Origin: JAJDNH01 sp964552395
GTDB taxonomy: Bacteria > Acidobacteriota > Thermoanaerobaculia > Thermoanaerobaculales > Sulfomarinibacteraceae
Assembly: GCA_964552395.1 (NCBI GenBank)
Contig: CAZKGM010000003.1
Location: 62,001-126,000, forward strand
DNA length: 64,000 nt
Direction of reading: 5' to 3'
A program made the position numbers and the translations under genes. This document shows, piece by piece, positions 26,314 to 34,520 of this stretch (within the stretch, counting starts at the first letter, position 1; every line of letters begins with the position of its first letter). Under the pieces are notes generated by a model. The model was given only the letters and a program-made list of their open reading frames with translations. It had not been told where the DNA came from and did not search any database.

Positions 26314-27390
26314 CTAGTGCTTCAGCTGGGTCGACCGCTTGTAGGTCTCCCCGGCATGCCTGAAGTCATCGATGTGGTACTTGGTGAACGGAATCCCGGT
26401 GATGTCGAAGAACCGGGGCCAGCCGATGCGCTCGATCCACTCACCCATCCGCTCATGCTTCTGAGCGTTCTCGGCATACACGTTGACGAGCTTGACCACG
26501 GCGTCCACAACCTCCGGCCACCGGGGCGGGTTGTTGGGGATGAAGGGGATGGCCAGCTTGGAGAACATGGGCTCGTGGCGGGCGTTGGAGACCTTGCCGC
26601 CGACCCAGATGGAGATGCCGTCGGCCTCGGCGTTGTTGATCTGCATCGCCGGGCAGACGGTGTAGCAGTTGCCGCAGTACATGCACTGCGCCTCTTCGAC
26701 CTCCACCGACTGCTTGCCGTCGATGGTGGCCGGACGGATGGCGCCGGTCGGGCACGAGGAAACGAGCGTCGGGATCTCACACATCTTCGGCAGGTTCTCG
26801 TGATCGATCTTGGGCGCCTTGCGATGGATTCCCAGCACCGAGATGTCGGAGCAGTGGACGGCGCCGCACATGTTGAGGCAGCAGGCGAACGCGATCCGCA
26901 GCTTCGCCGGCAGGTTCATGTTGACAAAGTGCGGGTACAGCTCGTCCATGATCGCCTTGACCACGCCGGAGGCGTCGGTCGCTGAGGAGTGGCAGTGAAC
27001 CCAGCCCTGGGTGTGGACGATCGATGAGATCGCGTTGCCGGTGCCGCCGACCGGGAAGCCGAGCTCATGCAGCTCCTCCTTCAAGGCGGCGATCTTCGAC
27101 TTGTCGGTGAGCAGGAACTCCACGTTGTGGCGGCTCGTCCAGCGGAGATGCCCGCCACAGTACTTGTCCGCGAGCCCCGCGAATGCTCGAATTGTAACGG
27201 TGCTCAGAAGACGTGGGGTACCCGCCCGCACCGTGTAGAGCTTGTCACCCGACTCCGCCACATGAACCATCACACCCGGCTCGAGGATCTCGTGGTAGGC
27301 CCACGTGCCGTAGTTCTTCTTGATGATTGGCGGAAGGAACTGCCTGAAGTCCGGGGGACCGATGTCGGTCTTTCTCTCTGCTACAGCCAT
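26314..27390 (-). CDS. dsrB: Dissimilatory sulfite reductase beta subunit
   Basis: 358 residues from the ATG at 27390 after GGGAGGAATCC; the longer open frame overlaps dsrA and is not the start. The siroheme-[4Fe-4S] region has Cys in GWVHCHSSATD (about 127-137) and FACCLNMCGAVHC (about 166-178). The inserted ferredoxin domain has SSCPTGAI and CMYCGNCYTVCP (about 230-255). With DsrA it forms the alpha2-beta2 enzyme that reduces sulfite with six electrons, or in the presence of DsrC gives a DsrC trisulfide. It starts 16 bases after the dsrA stop. Confidence 0.97.
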   Translation of the reverse strand: MAVAERKTDIGPPDFRQFLPPIIKKNYGTWAYHEILEPGVMVHVAESGDKLYTVRAGTPRLLSTVTIRAFAGLADKYCGGHLRWTSRHNVEFLLTDKSKIAALKEELHELGFPVGGTGNAISSIVHTQGWVHCHSSATDASGVVKAIMDELYPHFVNMNLPAKLRIAFACCLNMCGAVHCSDISVLGIHRKAPKIDHENLPKMCEIPTLVSSCPTGAIRPATIDGKQSVEVEEAQCMYCGNCYTVCPAMQINNAEADGISIWVGGKVSNARHEPMFSKLAIPFIPNNPPRWPEVVDAVVKLVNVYAENAQKHERMGEWIERIGWPRFFDITGIPFTKYHIDDFRHAGETYKRSTQLKH

Positions 27391-27406
27391 GGATTCCTCC
27401 CTTTCC

Positions 27407-28600
27407 TCACTGATCCTCGTCTTCGAGCTCGTCCTCGAAGAAGATGTAGGGGTTGGTACGCGGATGGGCGACCATCTCGGGCGTCGGCTCGAGACCGATC
27501 TCCTCGAGGAAGTTCCCCAGGCCAACGCGCTGGATAAACTCGCCGACGCGCTCGCGGTTCTTGCCGTACTCGCCCCAGAAGTCCCAGATCGCCTCGGCGA
27601 GCTCCTTGAGGTCCTCGTACGGTGGCTTCATCTCGAGGAACGGCACGAACACCGCCGACAGCAGAGCGCCGCCGATGATCGGCGCCTTGGCGCCAATCAG
27701 GATCGTCGCGCCCCGCTCCTTGCCGGGCCTCAGCGCCTTCGGCATCACGTTGATGCAGTGCATGCACTTGACGCACTCGGAGTTGTCGATGTCGAGGCTC
27801 TTGCCGTCCCACTGGATGCAGTGCGTCGGGCAGAGCCTGCAGATCTCGTTCCGGATATCGACGCCGTCCGCCGCGTACTTCTGCACCTGCTCCTGGTCGA
27901 CCTGGATGTCGTCCTTCCAGGTGCCTATGATCGACATGTCCGAGCGGGCCACGGAGGCCACGCAGTCGTTCGGGCAACCGGAGAACTTGAACTTGTACTT
28001 GTACGGGAACGCCGGCCGGTGCAGCTCGTCCTGGTAGCTGTGGGTGATGTCGTTGCAGGCATCCAGAGTGTCGTAGCACGCCCACTCGCAGCGGCCGGGG
28101 CCGACGCAGCAGCTCGGCGTCCGCACGTCGGAGCCCGAGCCGCCGAGGTCGAAGCCGTGCGCGGTGAGGTCGGCAAAGCAGGGCTCCAGCGCCTCGGTCT
28201 TCGACCCCAGGAAGATGATGTCGCCGGTGGAGCCGTGCATGTTGGTCAGACCGGAGCCGTGCCGCTCCCAGATATCGCACAACGTACGAAGCACCTCGGA
28301 GGTGTAGAACCAGCCGGCGGGCTGGTTGACGCGGTAGGTGTGGAACGCCGCAACCTCCGGAAACTCCTCCGGTAGGTCGGAGTACCGGCCGATGACGCCG
28401 CCGCCGTAGCCCATGACGCCAACCAGGCCGCCGTGCTTCCAGTGGCTGATCTTGTCCTCAAACGACCGCTCGAGCTGGCCGAGCGTGTCGCGGGCCATGG
28501 GGTTTGTCTCCGCGCTTTTCTTGATCTCCTTGACGAAGCTCGGCCACGGCCCTTTGTCGAGCTCGTCAAGCAGCGGGGTTGCTCTATTCTTCTCACTCAT
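27407..28600 (-). CDS. dsrA: Dissimilatory sulfite reductase alpha subunit
   Basis: 397 residues, with AAAGGAG before the ATG. The siroheme-[4Fe-4S] ligands are in CCVGPGRCEWACYD (about 162-175) and FSGCPNDCVAS (about 205-215), so the catalytic alpha site is intact. The ferredoxin domain has CRLCPTHCIQW and CVKCMHCINVMP (about 252-290). The C-terminal tail is acidic (EDELEDEDQ). It follows the yeiH-like gene by 18 bases and precedes dsrB, sharing the operon promoter at about 30.25 kb. Confidence 0.97.
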   Translation of the reverse strand: MSEKNRATPLLDELDKGPWPSFVKEIKKSAETNPMARDTLGQLERSFEDKISHWKHGGLVGVMGYGGGVIGRYSDLPEEFPEVAAFHTYRVNQPAGWFYTSEVLRTLCDIWERHGSGLTNMHGSTGDIIFLGSKTEALEPCFADLTAHGFDLGGSGSDVRTPSCCVGPGRCEWACYDTLDACNDITHSYQDELHRPAFPYKYKFKFSGCPNDCVASVARSDMSIIGTWKDDIQVDQEQVQKYAADGVDIRNEICRLCPTHCIQWDGKSLDIDNSECVKCMHCINVMPKALRPGKERGATILIGAKAPIIGGALLSAVFVPFLEMKPPYEDLKELAEAIWDFWGEYGKNRERVGEFIQRVGLGNFLEEIGLEPTPEMVAHPRTNPYIFFEDELEDEDQ

Positions 28601-28618
28601 GTCGACTCCTTTCCCAGA

Positions 28619-30202
28619 TCAGATCTTTGACCAATAGCCTGAGAAGACTACTGTTGACAGGAAGTAGCCCAGAGGCACATTGACGAGCACCCCGGCCGTG
28701 AACGCCCAGAACGGCTTGAGGCCGAAGTTGGCGAGCTCGGCGAACCGCGTCGACAGCCCGATGCAAAGGAAGCAGAGCACGAAAGCCCACGACCGCAGCT
28801 TCTTCACCGGCGCGATGACCTTCGGGTTGAGCTCGCTCTCGAACCAATCGGACTTGTACCTCAGCTGGGTGAGCGCCCAGCGCTGACCCTCGCTGGTCGC
28901 AACGCCGCGAAGAACGTTGAACTCCTTCAGCGACATGTGACCCGCGAACGTGATCACGCCCTTCTCGGCCTGGTACTGGAACTTCCCGGCCAGTGACTCG
29001 GGCACAGCGTAGGTGGAGAAGTCGGCGCTGTACTTCGTCTTCCCGGCCTTCGACGAGAAGGTCCCGTCCACCTTGGCCGTCCCGATGTATCCGGGCGGCG
29101 GCGCCGCCGAGACCGCGCTCATGATGACCGAGGCCGCGAAGAACCCGAGAACGAACTTCGGGAACCTCTCCCAGATCACCCCCGCCCCGACGCTCGAGCG
29201 TGTTCCCTCCGTATTGCGCTCCCAGAACATCACCGACACTACCGACAGGAGTAGGCACCAGATGCCGATCCAGATGTCGCGGCCGATGACCTTCATCAGC
29301 GTGAAGGTGTTGATCGGCGAGTCGCCGAACTTGGTGGCGAGCTCGGCGACGACGGCGAACCCGGCCGCGTCCGCGAACTCGGACGTACCGATCCAGGCGC
29401 CCGCTTCACCGGGACTGATGGTGTGCGGAACCATGGCCTTACAGACGAATGTCAGGGTGAAGATCATCACGATTGCCCAGATCGAGACGACGCCGATGCC
29501 GATTGCGATATGGTCCTTGTCGGCACGTACTGAACCGCCGACGGCAATCGAGGCTGACACGCCGCAAACTGCCCCGCCGGCGCCGAGAACAGCGCCGAAG
29601 CGCGGATCCAGCTTGAACACCTTGGTCGCAACCAGGAAGATCACCAGCCACGTCGTGACCGCGACGATCGTCGCCTGGACGAAGGCGATCGGACCGGCCG
29701 AGAAGATCAGGGTCAGCGGCAGTGTGGCGCCGAGCAGGACGATACCGGTCTTGATGTAGTACTCGGTGCGCAACGAGGTCTTGAACCACTCGGGCACCTT
29801 GATGATGTTGCCGATGATAAGGCCGATGATGAGCGCGAGCAGCGGCGCGCCGAGATCGTAGCGCTTCATCACCTCCCAGCCCGCGAGGTAGAAGACCACG
29901 AGCGAGCCGAGGAAGAGAATGATGTAGCCAGGAATGAACTCCGACAGTTTGCGGCCCATGATCTTCATCGAGATCGTGAACACGACCCCGAAGACGAGGA
30001 AGACCACCGCGACGCCACCAATGTGCTTGGAAAAGTCAGCGCCCAGCTGGGAGAGGTTGCCCCACGTCCCAGGAGTGACCGCCCAGCCCTTGATTGTCGC
30101 GCCGAAGGCATAGGTGATGAGCGCAAGCCCCATCAGGCCGAGGCCCAGCCACACCGCCCACCAGTCCTCCGTCTTCCAAAGCTTTTCCAACGCCTTTCCC
30201 AT
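28619..30202 (-). CDS. YeiH-family anion permease heading the dsrAB operon
   Basis: About 527 residues from the ATG at 30202 after GGAGGAGGAC. At least ten hydrophobic helices include the family core LGAPLLALIIGLIIGN, GIVLLGATLPL, GAGGAVCGVSASIAVGG and FADAAGFAVV. The family is called putative sulfate exporter, with little direct proof. Unusually, a soluble segment of about 95 residues (about 367-460; PPPGYIGTAKVDGTF to SELNPKVIAP) is inserted before the last helices; typical YeiH proteins are about 350 residues. As first gene of the sulfite-reductase operon it could import sulfite or sulfonate, or export a product. Confidence 0.85.
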   Translation of the reverse strand: MGKALEKLWKTEDWWAVWLGLGLMGLALITYAFGATIKGWAVTPGTWGNLSQLGADFSKHIGGVAVVFLVFGVVFTISMKIMGRKLSEFIPGYIILFLGSLVVFYLAGWEVMKRYDLGAPLLALIIGLIIGNIIKVPEWFKTSLRTEYYIKTGIVLLGATLPLTLIFSAGPIAFVQATIVAVTTWLVIFLVATKVFKLDPRFGAVLGAGGAVCGVSASIAVGGSVRADKDHIAIGIGVVSIWAIVMIFTLTFVCKAMVPHTISPGEAGAWIGTSEFADAAGFAVVAELATKFGDSPINTFTLMKVIGRDIWIGIWCLLLSVVSVMFWERNTEGTRSSVGAGVIWERFPKFVLGFFAASVIMSAVSAAPPPGYIGTAKVDGTFSSKAGKTKYSADFSTYAVPESLAGKFQYQAEKGVITFAGHMSLKEFNVLRGVATSEGQRWALTQLRYKSDWFESELNPKVIAPVKKLRSWAFVLCFLCIGLSTRFAELANFGLKPFWAFTAGVLVNVPLGYFLSTVVFSGYWSKI

Positions 30203-30253
30203 GTCCTCCTCCTTCTCCCCCGCGCGACATCCACTCCTCCCCGTCGCGCAGAC

Positions 30254-30269
30254 TGCAACCCATGTGCCA
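30254..30269 (-). promoter_or_regulatory. Sigma-54 promoter of the yeiH-dsrABD-L-N-C operon
   Basis: The minus strand reads TGGCACATGGGTTGCA, which matches the RpoN consensus TGGCACG-N4-TTGCW at every fixed position but one (A for G at position 7). The -24 GG and -12 GC are correctly spaced. The expected start of transcription is near 30243, giving a leader of about 41 bases with GGAGGAGGAC before the yeiH ATG at 30202. Confidence 0.8.
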
Positions 30270-30363
30270 GTCGGGCGTTCCCGCAACCGACATGGAAAAG
30301 CTTGAAGATGCAGTTATTTATGGAGCCAAGCCACGATGCTGGCTGCGCGACGCCAGCTGGCCC

Positions 30364-30379
30364 GTTACCTGAGCGTAAC
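30364..30379. promoter_or_regulatory. Putative activator site GTTAC-N6-GTAAC upstream of the dsr operon
   Basis: A perfect palindrome, GTTACCTGAGCGTAAC, lies about 128 bases upstream of the predicted sigma-54 start. The same GTTAC-N6-GTAAC occurs at 33423 and 35668, also upstream of sigma-54 sites. A second pair of half-sites (GTAAC-N6-GTAAC, direct orientation) is at 30467-30482. The gene-free stretch 30203-30719 otherwise shows no gene. Confidence 0.65.
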
Positions 30380-30466
30380 CTGCAGGCTCAATGCGCTGAA
30401 GGAAAGACACTTGACCGGACAGAGCCAGCCCGCACCGCCGTTGCCGAGCGAGGCACAAACCGACCC

Positions 30467-30482
30467 GTAACCGTCGGGTAAC
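30467..30482. promoter_or_regulatory. Secondary GTAAC half-site pair
   Basis: GTAACCGTCGGGTAAC: two half-sites in the same orientation, 11 bases apart centre to centre, about 230 bases before the predicted start of the dsr operon mRNA. It could be a weaker second site for the same activator. Confidence 0.35.
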
Positions 30483-30719
30483 AGCCTCTGCCCCCATGAG
30501 TCTGGTTCCACAGCAATCTCGATCTGTGGGCGGACTGAACCTGATCCCGCGCAAGGCGCACCAATCCCGCCAGCTGGACGCCCCACGCGAACGATGACTG
30601 GGTTGGCTGGATTCGCTCGCGATGCGCGCAGCACATCCATGGGAGCGCTTGCCGAGTAGCCCTCCCTTGGCGCTCGAGCGGTGGCTCGACGCCTCTCAGG
30701 GGCTACGCGGTGCGCGGTC

Positions 30720-32330
30720 CTAGTGGAACTCCCACTCCAGGAAACCCTCGGGGATGTCGCTCATCGCGTTCACGATCAGCTCCACCAGGCCCCCGTACAG
30801 GATGCCGCAGCGGTCCCAGGCATCGTAGTAGGTCAGGAGGTCCCTCATCTGGCCCTTGCAGTTGGAGCACGGCGCGCACACATACTTGTGCGTCTCCGGC
30901 TCGATGCAGTCGGCGAACGCCTCCAAGATCTGAATGAACTTGACCCGGCCCGCGACCCGGGTTCGCCAGTCCGGGAAGTTGAGAGACTGGCAGACGGCGA
31001 AGCCCGACCCGCCGCCACAGCAGAAGTTGTCGACGCCGTGGGGCTCCATCTCGCGGAAACGGGGCGCGATCTTGGCGAGAATGTTGCGCTGGGGCTGGAT
31101 GATGCCCATCGAGCGCGTGATGTTGCACGGGTCGTGCAGGGTGACCGGGAAGTCGTTCCGCGAGGGGTCGAGGGGCAGCCTGCCGCTCAGGACCAGGTCT
31201 TCGAGTGTGACCAGGCAGCTCTCGGTGCGCACCCGCAGCGGGTCCGGGATGAGGCGGTCGGCGGCCGCCATCGTGGCCTTGTGGGCGTGGCCGCACTCAC
31301 CCATCATGATCTTCTTCACCCCGAGCTTCTTGGCCACCTCATAGTGCTTGAGCGCAATCCGCGAGAACTGGATGTCATCGTAGAAGAGGCCGTAGTTGAC
31401 GGAGTCGTACCCCACGAGCTCCGACGACAGCGTCCATTTGATGCCTGCCGCCTCGAGGATGATCGCGAACGCCTGCAGGTTCTCCGGCCATGACAGGAAC
31501 TCGCCCGCGTTGTGCAGCACCAGGTAGTCGGCGCCCTCGACATCGAAGGGGATCTTGATGTCGAGCTTGGTCTTCTCCGTAATATCTTCTTCGGCGAACT
31601 CCATGATGTCCATCAGGCCGGCCGGATTGAGGCCGGTGGAGGAGCCCACCGCCATCTGCTTGACCGTCCCCAGCTCGTGCAGCTCGGGCATGGCGATTCC
31701 CAGCTCCTGGCTGAACAGCTTCCTGATCTCCCGCGTGAGGAGGCCGTTGTCGATCCCGATCGGGCACTGCTGGGCGCAGCGGCGACACAGGGTGCAGCGG
31801 TATGACAGCTCGGCGAGCTTGACCAGCGTTTCCCAGTCGAGCTCGATGTCGTTGCCGCGCAGCTTCGGAAACAGGTTGCCGCCTGGCTTGATGTAGCGGT
31901 CGACGATCTTGCGCAGGATCTCGGCGCGGAACGTCGGACGATACATTTCCATGTGCCCGGACGCCGTGTAGATCGGGCACGCCTCGGCGCAGGTCTGGCA
32001 CTTGACGCAGTTCTCCATGGACACGAGAAGCGGCTGCAGGAAGGTCCAGTTGTTCTCCTTGGTCAAGAGCTTGCGCAAGCCGCTGAGGAACCCGGCCACC
32101 AGGCGCTCCTTCTCCTCCTCGCTTTTCGGCACCGGGATCTGGGCGCCGCACACACCATCCGGACCGACCTCGATCCTCGTGCGCTGGTCCTCGGTGATCT
32201 CCTTGATCGGCTCATCCACCCAGTCCTCGTAAGGAGGAGGCAGCGGCAGCAGGCGGGCAGGGTCGACGTCCTCGTTCTCGGCGAGAAAACGGAGCAGGTC
32301 TCCCTGCGATGCGATCCTCGGCCTCTCCAT
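30720..32330 (-). CDS. dsrK: DsrK, HdrD-like Fe-S subunit of the DsrMK complex
   Basis: 536 residues from the ATG at 32330, which overlaps the dsrM stop (TGATG). Two [4Fe-4S] motifs are visible (CVKCQTCAEACP near 108 and CTLCRRCAQQCP near 180). The CCG-type catalytic region has HDPCNITRSMG, NFCCGGGSGF and CAPCSNCKGQM, the non-cubane cluster ligands of HdrB/HdrD. DsrK reduces the DsrC trisulfide with electrons from menaquinol via DsrM. A hairpin of six base pairs follows at 30674-30689. No DsrJ, DsrO or DsrP gene is present nearby. Confidence 0.9.
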   Translation of the reverse strand: MERPRIASQGDLLRFLAENEDVDPARLLPLPPPYEDWVDEPIKEITEDQRTRIEVGPDGVCGAQIPVPKSEEEKERLVAGFLSGLRKLLTKENNWTFLQPLLVSMENCVKCQTCAEACPIYTASGHMEMYRPTFRAEILRKIVDRYIKPGGNLFPKLRGNDIELDWETLVKLAELSYRCTLCRRCAQQCPIGIDNGLLTREIRKLFSQELGIAMPELHELGTVKQMAVGSSTGLNPAGLMDIMEFAEEDITEKTKLDIKIPFDVEGADYLVLHNAGEFLSWPENLQAFAIILEAAGIKWTLSSELVGYDSVNYGLFYDDIQFSRIALKHYEVAKKLGVKKIMMGECGHAHKATMAAADRLIPDPLRVRTESCLVTLEDLVLSGRLPLDPSRNDFPVTLHDPCNITRSMGIIQPQRNILAKIAPRFREMEPHGVDNFCCGGGSGFAVCQSLNFPDWRTRVAGRVKFIQILEAFADCIEPETHKYVCAPCSNCKGQMRDLLTYYDAWDRCGILYGGLVELIVNAMSDIPEGFLEWEFH

Positions 32331-33223
32331 CACTTTCCCCCCTTCGTGTCGTGCTCTGGCACCTCGGTCACGACCTCGGCCCAGCTGCGGCCGGTCTGGA
32401 TGTGCGGCGCCGACCAGTCCATCCCGTACTGCAGCGCCGCCTCCAGACGAGATGAGAACGGGCCTCCGGCCACGTACGGCCGATCATCCCACCGCACCTT
32501 GTGGTAGGTAAAGTACTTGGCGAAGAAGTGCACCATCCGCGTGTAGGGCATGTAGAGAACGAACAACGCACCCAGCGCCATCTGGAGCCCGAGGAGCGGC
32601 GTGACATCGAGTGGCTTCAAGCGCAGCACGGAGGCGACCGCTGCGCCCGCGCCCGCCAGCCCATCGGTGACCACCACGGCCGTGCTCGCCGCCCCGAACG
32701 CCAACAACAGCAGGAGGTTGAGGCGATCCAGCGGCGTCGTGTACGGCCTCAGCTTGGGGCTCGACGAGCGCTCGATCAGGAGCACGGTTGCGCCCACGAG
32801 CAGCAGGCCGCCGCCGAAGCCGGCCAGCCACGGGAGCACGATGCTCAGGATCGCCGGCGACCAGCCCAGCCCCTGTACGACGAGGCCCACCGTGGTGACG
32901 ACGAGGAGGTAGAGCCCCCAGTGGAACGGCATCGATCCCCACCACAGGCTGCGGTTGTTCTTCCACACGCCCTTCAGCAGGACGATCTCCTCACCCATGG
33001 CGCTCACCTCTCCGACCAGGCTCGTCCGCCGCTTGTGGGTCCACCAGTCCTTTTCCTCGAGGTAGGAGCCGCCGTGATCCCGGCGCGGCTCGTGTGCCAC
33101 GGGGTACAGATCCCACCTCAGATGCATCGGCGTCAGCGCATAGTGAAGCCCCTTCATGACACATCCCGCGATGAACCCGATAACTGCCACCCAGACCCAC
33201 GCCAGCAAGCCGATCCCCGCCAT
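32330..33223 (-). CDS. dsrM: DsrM, NarI-like haem b membrane subunit
   Basis: 297 residues from the ATG at 33223 (MAGIGLLAWVWVAVIGF). An N-terminal helix is followed by a soluble loop and about five more helices. MPFHWGLYLLVV and TPLLGLQMALGALFVLYMPYTRMVHFF contain the histidines expected to bind haem b as in NarI. It transfers electrons between the quinone pool and DsrK. The gene is directly coupled to dsrK and has its own sigma-54 promoter. The two-gene form without JOP is known in some sulfite and sulfate reducers. Confidence 0.88.
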   Translation of the reverse strand: MAGIGLLAWVWVAVIGFIAGCVMKGLHYALTPMHLRWDLYPVAHEPRRDHGGSYLEEKDWWTHKRRTSLVGEVSAMGEEIVLLKGVWKNNRSLWWGSMPFHWGLYLLVVTTVGLVVQGLGWSPAILSIVLPWLAGFGGGLLLVGATVLLIERSSSPKLRPYTTPLDRLNLLLLLAFGAASTAVVVTDGLAGAGAAVASVLRLKPLDVTPLLGLQMALGALFVLYMPYTRMVHFFAKYFTYHKVRWDDRPYVAGGPFSSRLEAALQYGMDWSAPHIQTGRSWAEVVTEVPEHDTKGGK

Positions 33224-33269
33224 GAAACCTCCCCGGCCCGGCACCCGGCCGGACACCGCCGTTCGACCG

Positions 33270-33285
33270 AGCAAGTATCGTGCCG
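33270..33285 (-). promoter_or_regulatory. Sigma-54 promoter of dsrMK
   Basis: The minus strand reads CGGCACGATACTTGCT, matching TGGCACG-N4-TTGCW except C for T at position 1. The predicted start is near 33259, 36 bases before the dsrM ATG at 33223. Confidence 0.75.
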
Positions 33286-33422
33286 TCTCAGCATCGGCAC
33301 CACTCGGCGGCTGCGGCGAACCAGAGTGCACGCAAGTGGCGCGGCACCCAGCCGTTGCCGACCGCTCGTCGCGCCTTCACGATCCAGCGCCTCGCCTGCA
33401 GACCGCCGCCGCCGGGCAAGCA

Positions 33423-33438
33423 GTTACGGAAAGGTAAC
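33423..33438. promoter_or_regulatory. Putative activator site GTTAC-N6-GTAAC upstream of dsrMK
   Basis: A perfect palindrome, GTTACGGAAAGGTAAC, about 171 bases upstream of the predicted dsrMK start, identical in half-sites and spacing to those upstream of the dsr operon and the rhodanese gene. It lies in the gene-free stretch 33224-33624. Confidence 0.65.
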
Positions 33439-33465
33439 GTGCCCCGGGCCCGGACCTTCATGCGC

Positions 33466-33507
33466 GATCCCAGCGAGACCGGCGAGACTTCTGTCAGCGC
33501 TGGGATC
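33466..33507. terminator. Inverted repeat between TVP38-like gene and dsrM
   Basis: GATCCCAGCG at 33466-33475 is perfectly complementary to CGCTGGGATC at 33498-33507, with a 22-base loop. A second GC hairpin (GGCTGGCG..CGCCGGCC) is at 33578-33596. Both lie downstream of the minus-strand TVP38-like gene and may end its transcript; an operator role is also possible. Confidence 0.4.
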
Positions 33508-33624
33508 TGAGCGTCGAGCTGCCGCAGGCATACTTGACGGTATGTTGAGGACAGCGAGGCGTGAAGGGCACCGCGATGGCTGGCGTATCGCCGGCCGCGG
33601 TAGATCGCGAGTGAATGATCTGGG

Positions 33625-34377
33625 CTATGAGCCCTGTATCAGGTCGTCCTTGGCATAGCGTTTCTTCACCCAGCTCGGGATGAGCGACAGCAGGACGAAG
33701 AAGATGGCTGCTATCGCCAGGTAGACAATGGTCTTCTTCACAGCTTCCGGCTGCCCTCCGGAGAGGATCACCTCACGCGCCGAGCCGGCGGCGAAGTTGA
33801 AGGCGATGGTCGCCGGGATCATGCAGGGAAAGGTCACGAGAATGTAGGTCCGCAGCGGGATATCGGTCAGGCCGTAGACGTAGTTCTGGACATTGAACGG
33901 AAAGAGCGGCACCAGGCGGGTGATCATCAGCATCCGCCACCCCTGCTTGCGGACGCCGTCGTCGATCTTCTTGAGGGCCCGGTTCTTTTCGACCCACCCG
34001 GCGACCATGTCGCGGGCCGCGTAGCGGCCGATGAGGAAGGCCAGCACGGCCCCCAGGTTGGCGCCCACCGTGGTCCACACCGACCCCCACACCGCACCGA
34101 AGATGAGGCCGCTAACGATGGACATCGGCAGACCCGGCAGCAGCAGAACGCAGGCGATGATCCAGATCGCGATCAGCGCCGCCGGCGCCCACGGTCCCAT
34201 ACCGTGGAAGAACGCATCGAGCCTCAAGACGCGGTCCTTGAGCGTCCCTCCCTTGAGCATGTCGAAGACGCCGAAGTGGTTGGCAATGAGGATCAGCGCC
34301 GCGATCGCGGCCAGCACCACTACCAGCTTGATCCAGGGCCTGCCGCCGCCGGCCTTGTCCTCGCGTTCTCCGCTCAT
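33625..34377 (-). CDS. TVP38/TMEM64 (VTT/DedA-like) membrane protein
   Basis: 250 residues from the ATG at 34377 after GGAAGGAG. About five or six hydrophobic helices are present. The VTT domain core is LPGLPMSIVSGLIFGAVWG, GRYAARD and the conserved TRLVPLFPFNVQNYVYGL. These proteins are lipid scramblase or ion-transport-like, role unsettled. The gene lies between an exported rhodanese and dsrM, and such VTT genes often accompany thiosulfate, sulfite or mercury functions. A strong terminator separates it from the rhodanese gene. Confidence 0.85.
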   Translation of the reverse strand: MSGEREDKAGGGRPWIKLVVVLAAIAALILIANHFGVFDMLKGGTLKDRVLRLDAFFHGMGPWAPAALIAIWIIACVLLLPGLPMSIVSGLIFGAVWGSVWTTVGANLGAVLAFLIGRYAARDMVAGWVEKNRALKKIDDGVRKQGWRMLMITRLVPLFPFNVQNYVYGLTDIPLRTYILVTFPCMIPATIAFNFAAGSAREVILSGGQPEAVKKTIVYLAIAAIFFVLLSLIPSWVKKRYAKDDLIQGS

Positions 34378-34470
34378 GGTCTGTACTCCTTCCCAATGGT
34401 AGGCCCTCAAGCTGCGCCCGAAGGCCCACCCGGATCACCCGCGGACGTTAGCCGGACACCGAGGAACGAA

Positions 34471-34496
34471 GCGGGCCGGGAATGACCCCGGCCCGC
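34471..34496 (-). terminator. Terminator hairpin after the rhodanese gene
   Basis: GCGGGCCGGG (34471-34480) and CCCGGCCCGC (34487-34496) form a perfect 10-base stem with a 6-base loop, 24 bases past the rhodanese stop on the minus strand, followed by TTCGTTCC. Confidence 0.7.
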
Positions 34497-34520
34497 CTTC
34501 CCTCGAAATCGCGAGCCGGT

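Noticed and set aside
33474..33507. Long-loop inverted repeat as a riboswitch before dsrM
   Set aside because: It lies upstream of the predicted sigma-54 start, so it is not in the dsrMK leader; a terminator or operator is more likely.
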